From CASICS01 sp045564455 (GTDB lineage: Bacteria > Pseudomonadota > Gammaproteobacteria > Magnimaribacterales > AG-339-G14), in the NCBI GenBank assembly GCA_045564455.1, contig JBJLHG010000002.1, positions 62,001 through 126,000 on the forward strand: 64,000 nt of DNA, read 5' to 3'. The notes under the pieces are model-generated. The model searched no databases. It saw only the letters and a program-made list of their open reading frames with translations, and was not told the DNA's origin. This document shows, in pieces, positions 1-9,126 of this stretch; the first letter of the stretch is position 1; every line of letters begins with the position of its first letter. The position numbers and the translations under genes are program-made.

Positions 1-433
1 AGTCATTATTCTCATCTTTTGCCCAAAGAATATCTCCATCTTTTGTCTGGCCCGATACAACAAACTCCATGGCTTTCGATATTGTTGGCCATAGATCTTT
101 TAAAAATTGTTTATCTTTAAAATTTAAAAAATGGTGCCATGCTCCTGTTGCAATATAAGCAGCAAAATTTGTTTCTTTTTTTAAATTAACTGCTTTATCA
201 CCTAGATATTCCGAAAACCACGAACCATCTTTTTCTTGAGAATTTTTTAACCAATCATAAGCTTTTATTGAATTAGACTGAAAACCTAAAACATCCAAAC
301 CCATTGCTGATTCAACATGATCCCAAGGATCTATTTTACTTTTGGGTTCCCATGCAATAACTCCACCCTTGCCTTGACAAGAAATTATGTACGCTCCCAA
401 ATGATGATAAGAATCTATTGAGTTCTTTATCAT
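1..433 (-). CDS. alpha/alpha-barrel protein with QW motif (terpenoid-cyclase/prenyltransferase-like), N-terminal part
   Basis: The frame is open from an ATG at 433 to the left edge, giving the first 144 residues; the C-terminus lies outside. A QxxxGxW motif (QEKDGSW, residues 66-72) is the repeat signature of squalene-hopene cyclases and prenyltransferase beta subunits, and a related stretch, SGQTKDGDILW, follows near the edge. The segment DPWDHVESAMGL (35-46) also looks like an alpha-hairpin of such barrels. A six-hairpin glycosidase is the main alternative. The ATG abuts the stop codon of the upstream methyltransferase gene with no base between, so the two are cotranscribed. Substrate is not predictable. 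The fold call is moderately sure. Confidence 0.55.
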   Translation of the reverse strand, partial: MIKNSIDSYHHLGAYIISCQGKGGVIAWEPKSKIDPWDHVESAMGLDVLGFQSNSIKAYDWLKNSQEKDGSWFSEYLGDKAVNLKKETNFAAYIATGAWHHFLNFKDKQFLKDLWPTISKAMEFVVSGQTKDGDILWAKDENND

Positions 434-1144
434 CTATTTATCCATTTTTTCGAAATATAAAACTACACTTTTGCCAATCAAAGGCTGTAAAACAAATTCT
501 AGAATTTTAGTTATTAAAGGCTTTTTCATCATATCCCAAACTAAAAAACGGTGATAGAGATTAATGATTCTTGAGCTTTCCTTGGAATTCCACATAAGAC
601 ATTGAAGCCACCAATAAGGAGAATGCAACGCATGGGCCCAATGACGTTTTTTGAATTTCAAACCTAAAGACAATATAGAATTTTTTAATTCTTTATACTT
701 AAATATCCTTACATGTCCACCAGGTGTATTTTGATAGTCGATACTTAGTTTCCAGCAGATCCATTCTGGGAAGAACTTAGGAACACTAACTGCCATTTTT
801 CCATTTGATTTTAAAACTCTGCTTATCTCTTTTAACGCTTCTTGATAATCAAGAATATGCTCTAAAACCTCTGAACAAATTATGTAATCGAAAGTTTCAT
901 CTGCAAAAGGTAATTTTGTAGCATTCGCAACACCAAATTTACAAAGTTTTGAATTATTATTTTCATCAAACTCATCAAAATTTTTTTCAGCTACTTTTAT
1001 ATCTGACAAGCTCATGTCAAATCCAAACACATCAATATTTGCCGACATATAAGCGCCAAAACAATGTCTGCCTTGGCCGCAACCTAAATCTAGAAATTTC
1101 TTTTTTGGCTCAAAATTAAAATTGTCAAAATTTATAGTTTGCAT
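434..1144 (-). CDS. class I SAM-dependent methyltransferase
   Basis: The 236-residue protein carries the SAM-binding motif I FLDLGCGQG (17-25), an acidic end of strand 2 (GFDMS) and the EVLEHI segment typical of UbiE/BioC-like methyltransferases (Methyltransf_11). It should be a soluble enzyme moving a methyl group from SAM to an unknown acceptor. Its start ATG directly follows the stop of the glycosyltransferase gene upstream, and its stop TAG is followed at once by the next ATG, so three genes are read as one translationally packed unit. The context of a GT4 enzyme and a QW-motif protein suggests modification of a glycan, lipid or isoprenoid; this is inference. Confidence 0.8.
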   Translation of the reverse strand: MQTINFDNFNFEPKKKFLDLGCGQGRHCFGAYMSANIDVFGFDMSLSDIKVAEKNFDEFDENNNSKLCKFGVANATKLPFADETFDYIICSEVLEHILDYQEALKEISRVLKSNGKMAVSVPKFFPEWICWKLSIDYQNTPGGHVRIFKYKELKNSILSLGLKFKKRHWAHALHSPYWWLQCLMWNSKESSRIINLYHRFLVWDMMKKPLITKILEFVLQPLIGKSVVLYFEKMDK

Positions 1145-2383
1145 TTAATTTTCTAACCTTTTAATTTCTGTTTCATACATTTGTGTTGCTCTAATTGCCA
1201 CTTCCTTCCATTGCAAATCTTTTTGAATTCTTTGAAATCCCTTTTCAGCTAAAGTATTTTTTAAGTCTTCGTTTGGAAGTAATTTCAAAATAGCCTCTTC
1301 AAGTTCTTTTGAGCTTCCAGGATTCACTATCATGCCACAATCTTTAATTACTTCAGGAATTGCCCCTCCTGAAGTAGTGATTACAGGAACTTTGCAAGCC
1401 ATCGCCTCACCCACAGCAAAACCGAATCCTTCATAAAGAGAGGGTATAGCTACTATATCGGCGGAACAATAAAGATCTCTTACTTCTTTAAAAGATAAAT
1501 TTTTATTAAACGTTATAGCGCTCTCTATATTTAATTTTTTAATCAACCTTTTTGTATGGCCTCCTTTTTTAGAGCCGCCAATAATTTGAAGCGTTGCATC
1601 ACTATGAACTTTTTTAATTCGGGCAAAAGCTTTCAACAAAAAGTCTAGACCTTTGAGAGGAACATCAGCACTTGCTGTAGTAACTATTCTAAAAGGAACC
1701 TTTTTAACGTTCTTATCTGCATAATATGCTTCTGTATCTATTCCATTTAAGATCACATTCATTACTGATTTTTTTAAACCAAAATCTTTATGGATATCGT
1801 TTTTAGAAGACTCCGATACGACAATAATCGATTTAAGTTTTCGCGCTACTTTGATTTGCATTCTAAGAAATGAATGCCATCGAATCATCAGCATTTTTAA
1901 AAAAATAGACTTTGTACTTTTAAGTTGAAATTTTAAATCTTTTGAAATTGGATGATGAATGGTGGTCACTAAAGGCATTCTTTTTTGGAAATAAATCAGT
2001 TCATAACAAAGGCTTTGATTATCATGAATTACATCAAACTCATTTAGTCTATTTTTTAAAAGCTTTTTAATTCTTTTTCCAAAAGTATAAGGTTCTGAAA
2101 AGCCGCCAGAATTTATACTAGTCCACTCAAAAAAATTAATAGGATTTAAAAGCTTTTTAAGTTCGACATCTCTAAATTTATTTTCTTTCGAATATAAATC
2201 CAAACTAGGGACTTCTTCAAGAGCAATTCCTTCAAATAAGTCTGGATAAGGAGGTCCTGAAAATACAGTAACTTGGTGTCCTAGTTCTTTCAAAGCTTTG
2301 GTCATATATTTTACATATATTCCTTGTCCTCCAGAAAAAGGATTACTGCGATAACTGAGAAATGCTATCCGAAGTTTTCTCAT
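1145..2383 (-). CDS. GT4-family glycosyltransferase
   Basis: The 412-residue GT-B enzyme starts with the donor/acceptor loop SYRSNPFSGGQGIYVKYM (10-27) and ends with the GT4 signature PSLYEGFGFAVGEAMA, whose paired glutamates (E318 and E326, an EX7E motif) hold the nucleotide sugar. No membrane span is obvious, so it probably works at the inner face of the inner membrane with a nucleotide-sugar donor. It lies 9 bases downstream of ilvE on the same strand. In Pseudomonas ilvE adjoins LPS-core glycosyltransferase genes, which makes an envelope glycan a reasonable guess, but the acceptor is unknown. Confidence 0.85.
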   Translation of the reverse strand: MRKLRIAFLSYRSNPFSGGQGIYVKYMTKALKELGHQVTVFSGPPYPDLFEGIALEEVPSLDLYSKENKFRDVELKKLLNPINFFEWTSINSGGFSEPYTFGKRIKKLLKNRLNEFDVIHDNQSLCYELIYFQKRMPLVTTIHHPISKDLKFQLKSTKSIFLKMLMIRWHSFLRMQIKVARKLKSIIVVSESSKNDIHKDFGLKKSVMNVILNGIDTEAYYADKNVKKVPFRIVTTASADVPLKGLDFLLKAFARIKKVHSDATLQIIGGSKKGGHTKRLIKKLNIESAITFNKNLSFKEVRDLYCSADIVAIPSLYEGFGFAVGEAMACKVPVITTSGGAIPEVIKDCGMIVNPGSSKELEEAILKLLPNEDLKNTLAEKGFQRIQKDLQWKEVAIRATQMYETEIKRLEN

Positions 2384-2392
2384 AAGCTTTTT

Positions 2393-3316
2393 TTAATCTA
2401 TTGAAGTAAGCCACTCAGGAAATGAGTTTCTTTTTCCTCTAACCTGATCGAAATAATTTTTTTGAAGAATAGTGGTAATTTCTCCTCTTTTGCCATCTGA
2501 GATAATTTTTTTATCTACGCTTCTAATAGGCACTACTTCGGCAGCTGTTCCTGTAAAGAATAATTCATCTGCATCCATCACATCATCTACTTTTATTTTT
2601 TTTACCTTGACTTCTATATCTAATTCTTCGGCCAGGCTAATAATACTTTTTCTCGTAATTCCATTCAAAGAAGCTTCTAAATCTGGCGTATATAAAATTT
2701 TGTCTTTAACAATAAAGAAATTTTCACCAGAACCTTCAGAAATATTATTTTCATCATCTAACAATAAAGCTTCATCAAACCCTTCTTTCATAGCCTCTTG
2801 CAATGCCATGATTGAAGTAACGTAATTTCCATTTACTTTTGATCGGGAAACAATATTTCCAGTTTCTCTTTTAAAAGAAGAAATTTTTATATTAATACCA
2901 TTGTCAAATGCTTCAGGAGACATATAGCTGGGCCATTCCCATGCTGCTACCATACAATGAACTTTTAAATTATCAGCTCTAAGCCCCATTCCTTCTGAAC
3001 CATAAAAACACATAGGTCTTAAATAGCCTTCTTCAAGATTATTAACTCTAAATACTTCCTTCTGAGCTTCATTAAGCTCTTGCTGAGAAAAAGGAATTTC
3101 TAAATTTACCGCTTTAGCAGACTCAAATAATCTCGATGTGTGATCTTCTAATCTAAAAATTTTTGTCCCATTTTTTGTGGCATATGCTCTGACTCCTTCA
3201 AATACGCCCAAGCCATAATGTAAAGTATGTGTTAAAACATGAACTTTAGCTTCAGACCAATCAACTAAATGACCATCCATCCAAATAAATCCATCCCTAT
3301 TTGCTAAAGTATTCAT
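2393..3316 (-). CDS. ilvE: branched-chain amino acid aminotransferase
   Basis: A 307-residue fold-type IV PLP aminotransferase that performs the last step of valine, leucine and isoleucine synthesis with glutamate as donor. The N-terminus has the family pattern of FIWMDGHLVDW followed by THTLHYGLGVFEGVRAY (29-45). The PLP lysine is K160 in SRSKVNGNY, and SEGSGENFF and FFTGTAAEV, both cofactor and substrate loops, follow. Length fits E. coli IlvE (309). It is divergent from algC with only 44 bases between the two starts, so both promoters overlap there. No Shine-Dalgarno sequence is evident before the ATG. Confidence 0.95.
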   Translation of the reverse strand: MNTLANRDGFIWMDGHLVDWSEAKVHVLTHTLHYGLGVFEGVRAYATKNGTKIFRLEDHTSRLFESAKAVNLEIPFSQQELNEAQKEVFRVNNLEEGYLRPMCFYGSEGMGLRADNLKVHCMVAAWEWPSYMSPEAFDNGINIKISSFKRETGNIVSRSKVNGNYVTSIMALQEAMKEGFDEALLLDDENNISEGSGENFFIVKDKILYTPDLEASLNGITRKSIISLAEELDIEVKVKKIKVDDVMDADELFFTGTAAEVVPIRSVDKKIISDGKRGEITTILQKNYFDQVRGKRNSFPEWLTSID

Positions 3317-3360
3317 AATTAACTATTTGAAATTGAACATTATAAGCGGGACAAATTTAT

Positions 3361-4737
3361 ATGAAAGTTAATTCTGAAATTTTTAGAGCATATGACATTA
3401 GAGGAATTGTTAAAGATGAACTTTCTGAAGAGTTAGTTAAAAACTTAGGCAAGGCTATAGGGACGATTCTTTTAAGAAAGGGAAGAAATAAAATATGTGT
3501 TTGCCGAGACGGGAGGCTTTCTGGTCCAGATTTATCAAAAACTCTTATTGGCGGAATTATTTCCTCAGGGTGTGATGTCTTGAATATAGGAATGGCTCCT
3601 ACGCCGCTTTTATACTTTGCAACATTTACCTCTGGCATCAAGGATGGAGTGATGATTACTGGCAGCCATAATCCGAAAAATTATAATGGCTTTAAAATTG
3701 TCTTTGATCAAAAAGCTTTAACAAGTAATTCAATTCAAGAAATTAAAAGCTTGATCATGAGTGAAGACTTTGAAGAAGGCCTTGGCAAAGTCGATTCTCT
3801 TTCAATTTTTGACAAATACTTAAAAGAACTTAAAGAAAAAATTTCGATTCCTAAACCCTTAAAAGTAGTACTAGATTGTGGAAATGGAGTCGGAGGTACA
3901 ATTGCGCCAGATTCTTTTAAAGCCCTAGGAATAAATTTAAAAGAAATTTTTTGTGAGGTAGATGGAAATTTTCCTAACCATCACCCGGATCCAGGAAATC
4001 CAAAAAATATGGTTGATTTAAGTGAGGCGGTTATTAGAGAGTCAGCTGATTTGGGTATAGCGTTGGATGGAGATGGAGACAGATTAGGTGTTGTAGATAA
4101 TTTAGGAAAAATTATTTATCCGGACCAATATATGTCTTTAGTTTCTGAAGATATCTTGAAGAAAAATATAAATTCTAAGATAGTTTTTGATGTGAAATGC
4201 TCAAATCAACTAGCAAAAACTATAAAAAAGAGTGGCGGAATACCCATTATGTCTAGAACAGGGCATTCATATATTAAATCTGAAATACTTAACTCCAATG
4301 CTATTTTGGGAGGCGAAATGAGTGGCCACATTTTTTTTAATGACAACTGGTATGGTTTTGATGATGGAATATTTTCAGCTTTAAGGCTTCTAGAGATTAT
4401 TAGTAAATTAGATACGACTTCTTCAGAGGCCTTCAAGAAGTTCCCGCAATTTTTTAATACTCCTGAGCTGGCTATAAAAACAACCGATAAAGATAAATTT
4501 AATATTATTGAAAAATTAAAAAATAATTATGATTTCTTTGGATATGAAAGAATTTTAATTGATGGTTTAAGACTTGAAAACAAAAATGCTTGGGGCATTG
4601 CCCGAGCATCAAATACAACACCAACAATTGTTCTAAGATTTGAAGGAGATACTAAAGAATCCTTAAAAAAAATAATAGAAACCTTTCAAAAAGCTTTATT
4701 TGATATAGATAAAAGGCTTATTATTAACTTAAATTAA
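3361..4737 (+). CDS. algC: phosphomannomutase/phosphoglucomutase
   Basis: A 458-residue alpha-D-phosphohexomutase that interconverts hexose 1- and 6-phosphates for envelope sugar synthesis. The phosphoserine loop GVMITGSHNPKNYNG contains S102, the metal loop LDGDGDR spans 235-241, and the sugar-binding loop GEMSGH follows in domain 3. The domain 4 phosphate loop is seen in ARASNTTPTIVLRFEG. Length agrees with Pseudomonas AlgC (463). It begins a plus-strand run with argB and slmA, with two bases between its stop and the argB ATG. The algC-argB linkage is also found in Pseudomonas. Confidence 0.93.
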   Translation: MKVNSEIFRAYDIRGIVKDELSEELVKNLGKAIGTILLRKGRNKICVCRDGRLSGPDLSKTLIGGIISSGCDVLNIGMAPTPLLYFATFTSGIKDGVMITGSHNPKNYNGFKIVFDQKALTSNSIQEIKSLIMSEDFEEGLGKVDSLSIFDKYLKELKEKISIPKPLKVVLDCGNGVGGTIAPDSFKALGINLKEIFCEVDGNFPNHHPDPGNPKNMVDLSEAVIRESADLGIALDGDGDRLGVVDNLGKIIYPDQYMSLVSEDILKKNINSKIVFDVKCSNQLAKTIKKSGGIPIMSRTGHSYIKSEILNSNAILGGEMSGHIFFNDNWYGFDDGIFSALRLLEIISKLDTTSSEAFKKFPQFFNTPELAIKTTDKDKFNIIEKLKNNYDFFGYERILIDGLRLENKNAWGIARASNTTPTIVLRFEGDTKESLKKIIETFQKALFDIDKRLIINLN

Positions 4738-4739
4738 TT

Positions 4740-5600
4740 ATGAGCATTACTAATAAAAGCGCAGAGAAAATATCAAAAGTTCTCAGCGAAGCTTTGCCTT
4801 ATATACAAAAATTCTCCGGAAAAACCATTGTAATAAAATATGGTGGAAGCGCTATGAATGACGCTTATCTTAGAAAAGGTTTTGCTCGAGATATCGTGCT
4901 CATGAAAACTGTTGGCATAAATCCAATAATTGTTCACGGAGGCGGTCCGCAAATTCAAAGAAGTATAGAAAAAGCTAAAATTGAATCTGAGTTCGTCAAT
5001 GGCATCAGAGTAACTTCTCCAGAAATAATCAATACTGTTCAAAAGGTATTAGACAATCAAGTTAATAAGGAAATTAAAGATTTAATTAATTTATGGGGTG
5101 GGAAAGCTCAAGCTTTGTCTGGCAAAAGATCATCATTTATCAAGGCTGAAAAAAATCCAAAAAATAAAAAACTAGGCGAAGTTGGAGAAATAATTTCTAT
5201 AAAAAAAACTTTAATTAAAAATACTTCTTTAAAAAGAATACCAGTTATATCGCCGATTGGATGGAGTGCGAATGGCAATCCTCTTAATATTAACGCAGAT
5301 CATGTGGCATGTTTTGTTGCAGGCGCTTTAAAGGCGGAAAAGCTGATTTTAATGACTGATGTCTCAGGAGTTAAAAATCAAAAAGGAAAGAAAATTTCAG
5401 AAATGAGCTTAATCGAAGCAAAAAAAATATTTAAAGATAAAAAATCCATCAAAGGTGGCATGCTGCCAAAACTTAGCTCAGTAATTTCGTCACTTGAGAA
5501 AGGAGTATCTCATGCTCATATTGTCGATGGCAGAGTGCCTCACGCAGTTCTATTAGAAATCTTGACAACGAAAGGTGTTGGCACCTTAATATCTAAATAA
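4740..5600 (+). CDS. argB: acetylglutamate kinase
   Basis: A 286-residue amino acid kinase family enzyme that phosphorylates N-acetylglutamate with ATP, the second step of arginine synthesis. Visible are the phosphate-binding strand IVIKYGGSAM with K33, the substrate loop IVHGGGPQI, and the C-terminal segment IKGGMLPKLSS. The length and the N-terminal helix before residue 30 resemble the arginine-feedback-inhibited hexameric type, so allosteric control is likely but is inferred. argC (35821-36849) and argD (55170-56363) lie elsewhere in the window, so arginine genes are dispersed. slmA starts with no gap after the stop. Confidence 0.96.
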   Translation: MSITNKSAEKISKVLSEALPYIQKFSGKTIVIKYGGSAMNDAYLRKGFARDIVLMKTVGINPIIVHGGGPQIQRSIEKAKIESEFVNGIRVTSPEIINTVQKVLDNQVNKEIKDLINLWGGKAQALSGKRSSFIKAEKNPKNKKLGEVGEIISIKKTLIKNTSLKRIPVISPIGWSANGNPLNINADHVACFVAGALKAEKLILMTDVSGVKNQKGKKISEMSLIEAKKIFKDKKSIKGGMLPKLSSVISSLEKGVSHAHIVDGRVPHAVLLEILTTKGVGTLISK

Positions 5601-6185
5601 ATGACTAAAGAAGCAGTTCCAAGAAAAATCCAAATTATGCAAACTCTAGTCTCAATGCTAGAAGAAAGAGAGCCTGTAAAAATTACTACTGCTGAGCTTG
5701 CCAAGAGAACCAATATTACTGAGGCAGCAATTTATAGGCATTTTCCTAGTAAAAGAAAAATTTATGAGGAGTTGGTAATCTTTTTTGAAAATAGCATTTT
5801 TTCCAGAATTGTCTCTATAAAAAAAGATTCAAAAGTAGATGACATAGCTGGAAATATAGTTACTTTGATTCTAACTTTTTGCGAAAAAAACAAAGGCATT
5901 TCTAAGATTTTAAACAGAGAAGCTCTTTCAGTTGATGAAGTAAAAATAGAAGACAAAGTTTCCCTTCTTTTTGACAAAATTAGCCTAGAAATAAAACAAT
6001 CTTTTCAAAATTATGAAAAAGAAACTAAAGGAAAACTTTCTCTCAGCTCTTCATCTGCTGCAGATTTAATTATTTCCTGCATGGAGGGACAAATACAAAT
6101 GTATGTCAGAAGTAAATTTAAGAGAAACATTATTCAAAGTTGGACTGAACATTGGGCCGTATTGAAAAAAACTATTTTTCTTTAA
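5601..6185 (+). CDS. slmA: TetR-family nucleoid occlusion factor SlmA
   Basis: A 194-residue protein close in length to E. coli SlmA (198). The N-terminal helix-turn-helix reads KITTAELAKRTNITEAAIYRHFPSK in two halves (about residues 27-51), with the SlmA-like AAIYRHFPSK recognition part. SlmA binds chromosomal sites and blocks FtsZ assembly over the nucleoid, so it acts in division control rather than as a local repressor. Its ATG immediately follows the argB stop. The C-terminus ends one base before the mrcA stop on the other strand. A generic TetR regulator is the alternative, but helix sequence, length and argB linkage favour SlmA. Confidence 0.88.
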   Translation: MTKEAVPRKIQIMQTLVSMLEEREPVKITTAELAKRTNITEAAIYRHFPSKRKIYEELVIFFENSIFSRIVSIKKDSKVDDIAGNIVTLILTFCEKNKGISKILNREALSVDEVKIEDKVSLLFDKISLEIKQSFQNYEKETKGKLSLSSSSAADLIISCMEGQIQMYVRSKFKRNIIQSWTEHWAVLKKTIFL

Positions 6186-6186
6186 T

Positions 6187-8571
6187 CTAATCTAGAAAAA
6201 ATTCAAACATAGTTCTTTCATCGTCACTTTCTGCAAACTGCCCATCATCTAAATTAATTTTTTTTGCTACTAGTCCGGGCGGTCTTTTTTGAATACCATA
6301 ATCTACAGAATTTATTATCTGCTCCATATAATCTAACCAAATTGGAAGCGCTGTAGTGCTTCCAAACTCGTTATTACCGAGAGTTGAAGGCTGATCGTAA
6401 CCAAACCAGACCGTTGTTAGAATATTTTTATTGAAACCAGTAAACCAGGTACTTTCTGCATCGTTTGTAGTTCCTGTTTTGCCAGCAAAATCATCTCTAT
6501 TCAGCGACCTAATTTTTTTTCCTGTTCCTCTTAAAGTAGCTTCCCTTAAAATATCATTAATCATATATGCCACTCTTGGGTCTATCGTATAGTTAATTTT
6601 TTTTTCTATTTTTCTTCCAAGCCATTTTTCTACAAAGTTATATTCCAAATTATTTTTTTTAGAAAAATTTACTTCTTTACCGCTAATTTTTATTTTACTA
6701 ATGAATTTTGGATTTATGCTTTTGCCTCCATTAGCAAAAACAGAAAAGTAAGAAGCATTATCCATAGGACTCAGTCCATACGATCCAAGCGCTAAGGATA
6801 AATCATCTGGCAAAGCTTCTCTATCAAAACCAAATCTAGTAAGGTAATTTTTAGTCCTTGAGAGTCCTAAATCTTTCAATAATCTTATGGAAACCACGTT
6901 TCTTGACTGCAGTAAAGCCTCTCTTAATCTGGTAGGCCCGTAAAACTTTCCGCTAGAATTTTTTGGTCGCCAATAATCTTCTAAATTTTCATCTTCAAAG
7001 ACTATTGGAGCATCGTTAATTAATGAAGCCGGAGAATAATTATTTTCAAAAGCTGCGGCATATAAGAATGGCTTAAAATTTGATCCTAATTGTGGCTTTG
7101 CTTGAGTAACTCTATTAAATTTACTCGACTTAAAATTATAACCCCCGACCATAGAAAGAATTTCTCCTGATTCGGGATTCAAACTTATGAGAGCACCCTG
7201 CACTTTTGGATGCATTCCAAATTCATATATTTTATTGGGCAAAGCATTTATCCAAATTAAATCTCCTACCTCAAAAAAAGAATCAAAATCCTTTAAAAAT
7301 GGTTTTTTCTTGTTTGCACTTACTTTAGGTCTGATCTTGTTTTTAACTTGATTAAAATTAATTGAAGATATAACTCCATTTTTATTCAAGAAAGTTATTT
7401 TTTGAGTTTCAACTGAAAGAACTAATGACGGGGAAAAGTTATTGTAATCTGGACTGTCTGATAAAATATCTAACGCTTGATCAAAAGGATTAGCGAGATC
7501 TTTCTTTATTCCAAAGGCATCTTTAAAGTTTTCTTGATCGTATGAAATAGCATAATACAGATCACTTCTTTGAATAAATGTTTTTGGTAACAAATCTAAA
7601 TAATTAATTGGGTTTTCAAAACCATGTCTTTTTTCATAGCTTTCAATACCCTTTTTTAATGCAGAATTAGCTGCTAACTGATTTTTAGAATTTATAGTGG
7701 AATAAACTTCGTAGCCATTTTTATAAGCTGACAAACCATATTTAGAAATCATATATCTTCTTATCTCTTCTGCTAAATAGTCTGCTTCTATTTCCGGAGA
7801 CACTCCTTTGAAAGATGCTGAAATAGGCTCCATTAATGCTAATTGTAAAGAATCTTCATCAATATAATCTAAACTCTCCATTCTTGATAAAACCCAATTT
7901 CTTCTAATTAGAGCTCTTCTAGGATTTGCCAATGGGTTAATTCTTGAAGGAGCTTTAGGCAGACTAGCGATCATAGCTTTTTGAGCTAAAGTTAAGTCAG
8001 AAAGATTTTTTCCATAATAAATTTCAGCTGCAGCTGCTATTCCATAGGCACGATTTCCTAGAAAAATTTGATTTACATAGAGTTCAAAAATTTCTTCTTT
8101 ACTGAAAGATAAATTTAATTTTAATGCCATAAAAATTTCTTTAAATTTTCTTTCAAAAGTTTGCTCTTTCGTCAAAACATAATTTCTTGCAACCTGCATT
8201 GTAATGGTGCCTCCACCACTTACGATTTCGCCCTCTCTTATAAATTCATAAGTTGCCCTTAATAGACTAAAAAAATCTACTCCGAAATTAGAAAAAAAAC
8301 CGCTATCCTCAGCAGCCAGAAAAGCGTTTACCAATTCTTCTGGTATCTCATCAAAACTTAATTTTGTTCTATGCACTTCGCCGTATTCACCAATTAATTT
8401 TTTATCGATAGTAAAAATTTTTAGAGGAACTTGAAGCTCTACTCTCCTGACATCATCAGAAGTTGGTAAATCAGGAGAAAAGTAAATATAAACTCCCATA
8501 GCAAATTGAATTGGAAGCAAAAGCAGAAAAGCTGCTAAGAAGAATATTTTTTTATTTAAAAGTCTGTTCAC
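6187..8571 (-). CDS. mrcA: penicillin-binding protein 1A (bifunctional glycosyltransferase/transpeptidase)
   Basis: A 794-residue class A PBP with a GTG start. A membrane anchor covers residues 9-30, a GT51 domain about 60-230, and a transpeptidase domain with SxxK S498-K501 (GSNFKPF), SRN 557-559 and KTG 699-701. It polymerises lipid II and cross-links peptides in the periplasm. Two usually conserved GT51 positions differ: motif 1 reads EDSGFFSNFG, with Asn95 where His is normal, and motif 2 reads GGGTITMQ with Gly121 in place of Ser. The catalytic Glu88 and the second Glu near 160 remain. It is divergent from aroK with 51 bases between them; the pilMNOPQ genes usual there are missing. Confidence 0.95.
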   Translation of the reverse strand: MNRLLNKKIFFLAAFLLLLPIQFAMGVYIYFSPDLPTSDDVRRVELQVPLKIFTIDKKLIGEYGEVHRTKLSFDEIPEELVNAFLAAEDSGFFSNFGVDFFSLLRATYEFIREGEIVSGGGTITMQVARNYVLTKEQTFERKFKEIFMALKLNLSFSKEEIFELYVNQIFLGNRAYGIAAAAEIYYGKNLSDLTLAQKAMIASLPKAPSRINPLANPRRALIRRNWVLSRMESLDYIDEDSLQLALMEPISASFKGVSPEIEADYLAEEIRRYMISKYGLSAYKNGYEVYSTINSKNQLAANSALKKGIESYEKRHGFENPINYLDLLPKTFIQRSDLYYAISYDQENFKDAFGIKKDLANPFDQALDILSDSPDYNNFSPSLVLSVETQKITFLNKNGVISSINFNQVKNKIRPKVSANKKKPFLKDFDSFFEVGDLIWINALPNKIYEFGMHPKVQGALISLNPESGEILSMVGGYNFKSSKFNRVTQAKPQLGSNFKPFLYAAAFENNYSPASLINDAPIVFEDENLEDYWRPKNSSGKFYGPTRLREALLQSRNVVSIRLLKDLGLSRTKNYLTRFGFDREALPDDLSLALGSYGLSPMDNASYFSVFANGGKSINPKFISKIKISGKEVNFSKKNNLEYNFVEKWLGRKIEKKINYTIDPRVAYMINDILREATLRGTGKKIRSLNRDDFAGKTGTTNDAESTWFTGFNKNILTTVWFGYDQPSTLGNNEFGSTTALPIWLDYMEQIINSVDYGIQKRPPGLVAKKINLDDGQFAESDDERTMFEFFLD

Positions 8572-8622
8572 AAGTTGTTTAAAGTAAAATAGTAGCTTAA
8601 TTTTAATAAAAGAAATATTTTC

Positions 8623-9126
8623 ATGAGAATATATTTAATCGGGCCTATGGGCTCTGGTAAATCTAAAATAGGCAAACTCCTAGCATCAGCACTAAATTTT
8701 AGCCTAGTCGATATAGATAAAGATATCGAAAAGGAGTTTAAAAAAAGTATCGTTGAAATTTTTGAAGTTGAAGGAGAGGAGGGCTTTAGAGCGAAAGAAA
8801 GCACTTTTCTTGAGGATCTTTCTAGTGAATCGAATACGATAATCTCAACCGGCGGAGGTGTTATTGAAAAATCCATAAACAGAGAAATCTTAAAAAATGA
8901 AAAATTCGTAGTGTTTCTGAGCGCTTCGGTGGAAAAACAATACTTATCCACTAAAGATAGTGATAAGAGGCCTTTATTGAATAATGGAGATTCAAGAAAA
9001 GTTCTAGAGAATTTGTATGCTAAAAGGTTTGATTTATATCAAATGGTTGCCAAACTAGAACTAAATGGAGATCAACTGTCTAATGATGAGATGGTTGAAA
9101 AGATAATAGATTTTATAAATGACTAA
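8623..9126 (+). CDS. aroK: shikimate kinase
   Basis: A 167-residue P-loop kinase converting shikimate to shikimate 3-phosphate. Walker A GPMGSGKSK lies at 7-15, the shikimate-binding VDIDKDIE follows, the Walker B-like STGGGV lies mid-protein, and the adenine-lid segment KRPLL comes after. The overlap of its last eight bases with the aroB start indicates translational coupling. It heads an aroK-aroB pair followed by gltB-gltD, an order shared with Pseudomonas. Confidence 0.95.
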   Translation: MRIYLIGPMGSGKSKIGKLLASALNFSLVDIDKDIEKEFKKSIVEIFEVEGEEGFRAKESTFLEDLSSESNTIISTGGGVIEKSINREILKNEKFVVFLSASVEKQYLSTKDSDKRPLLNNGDSRKVLENLYAKRFDLYQMVAKLELNGDQLSNDEMVEKIIDFIND

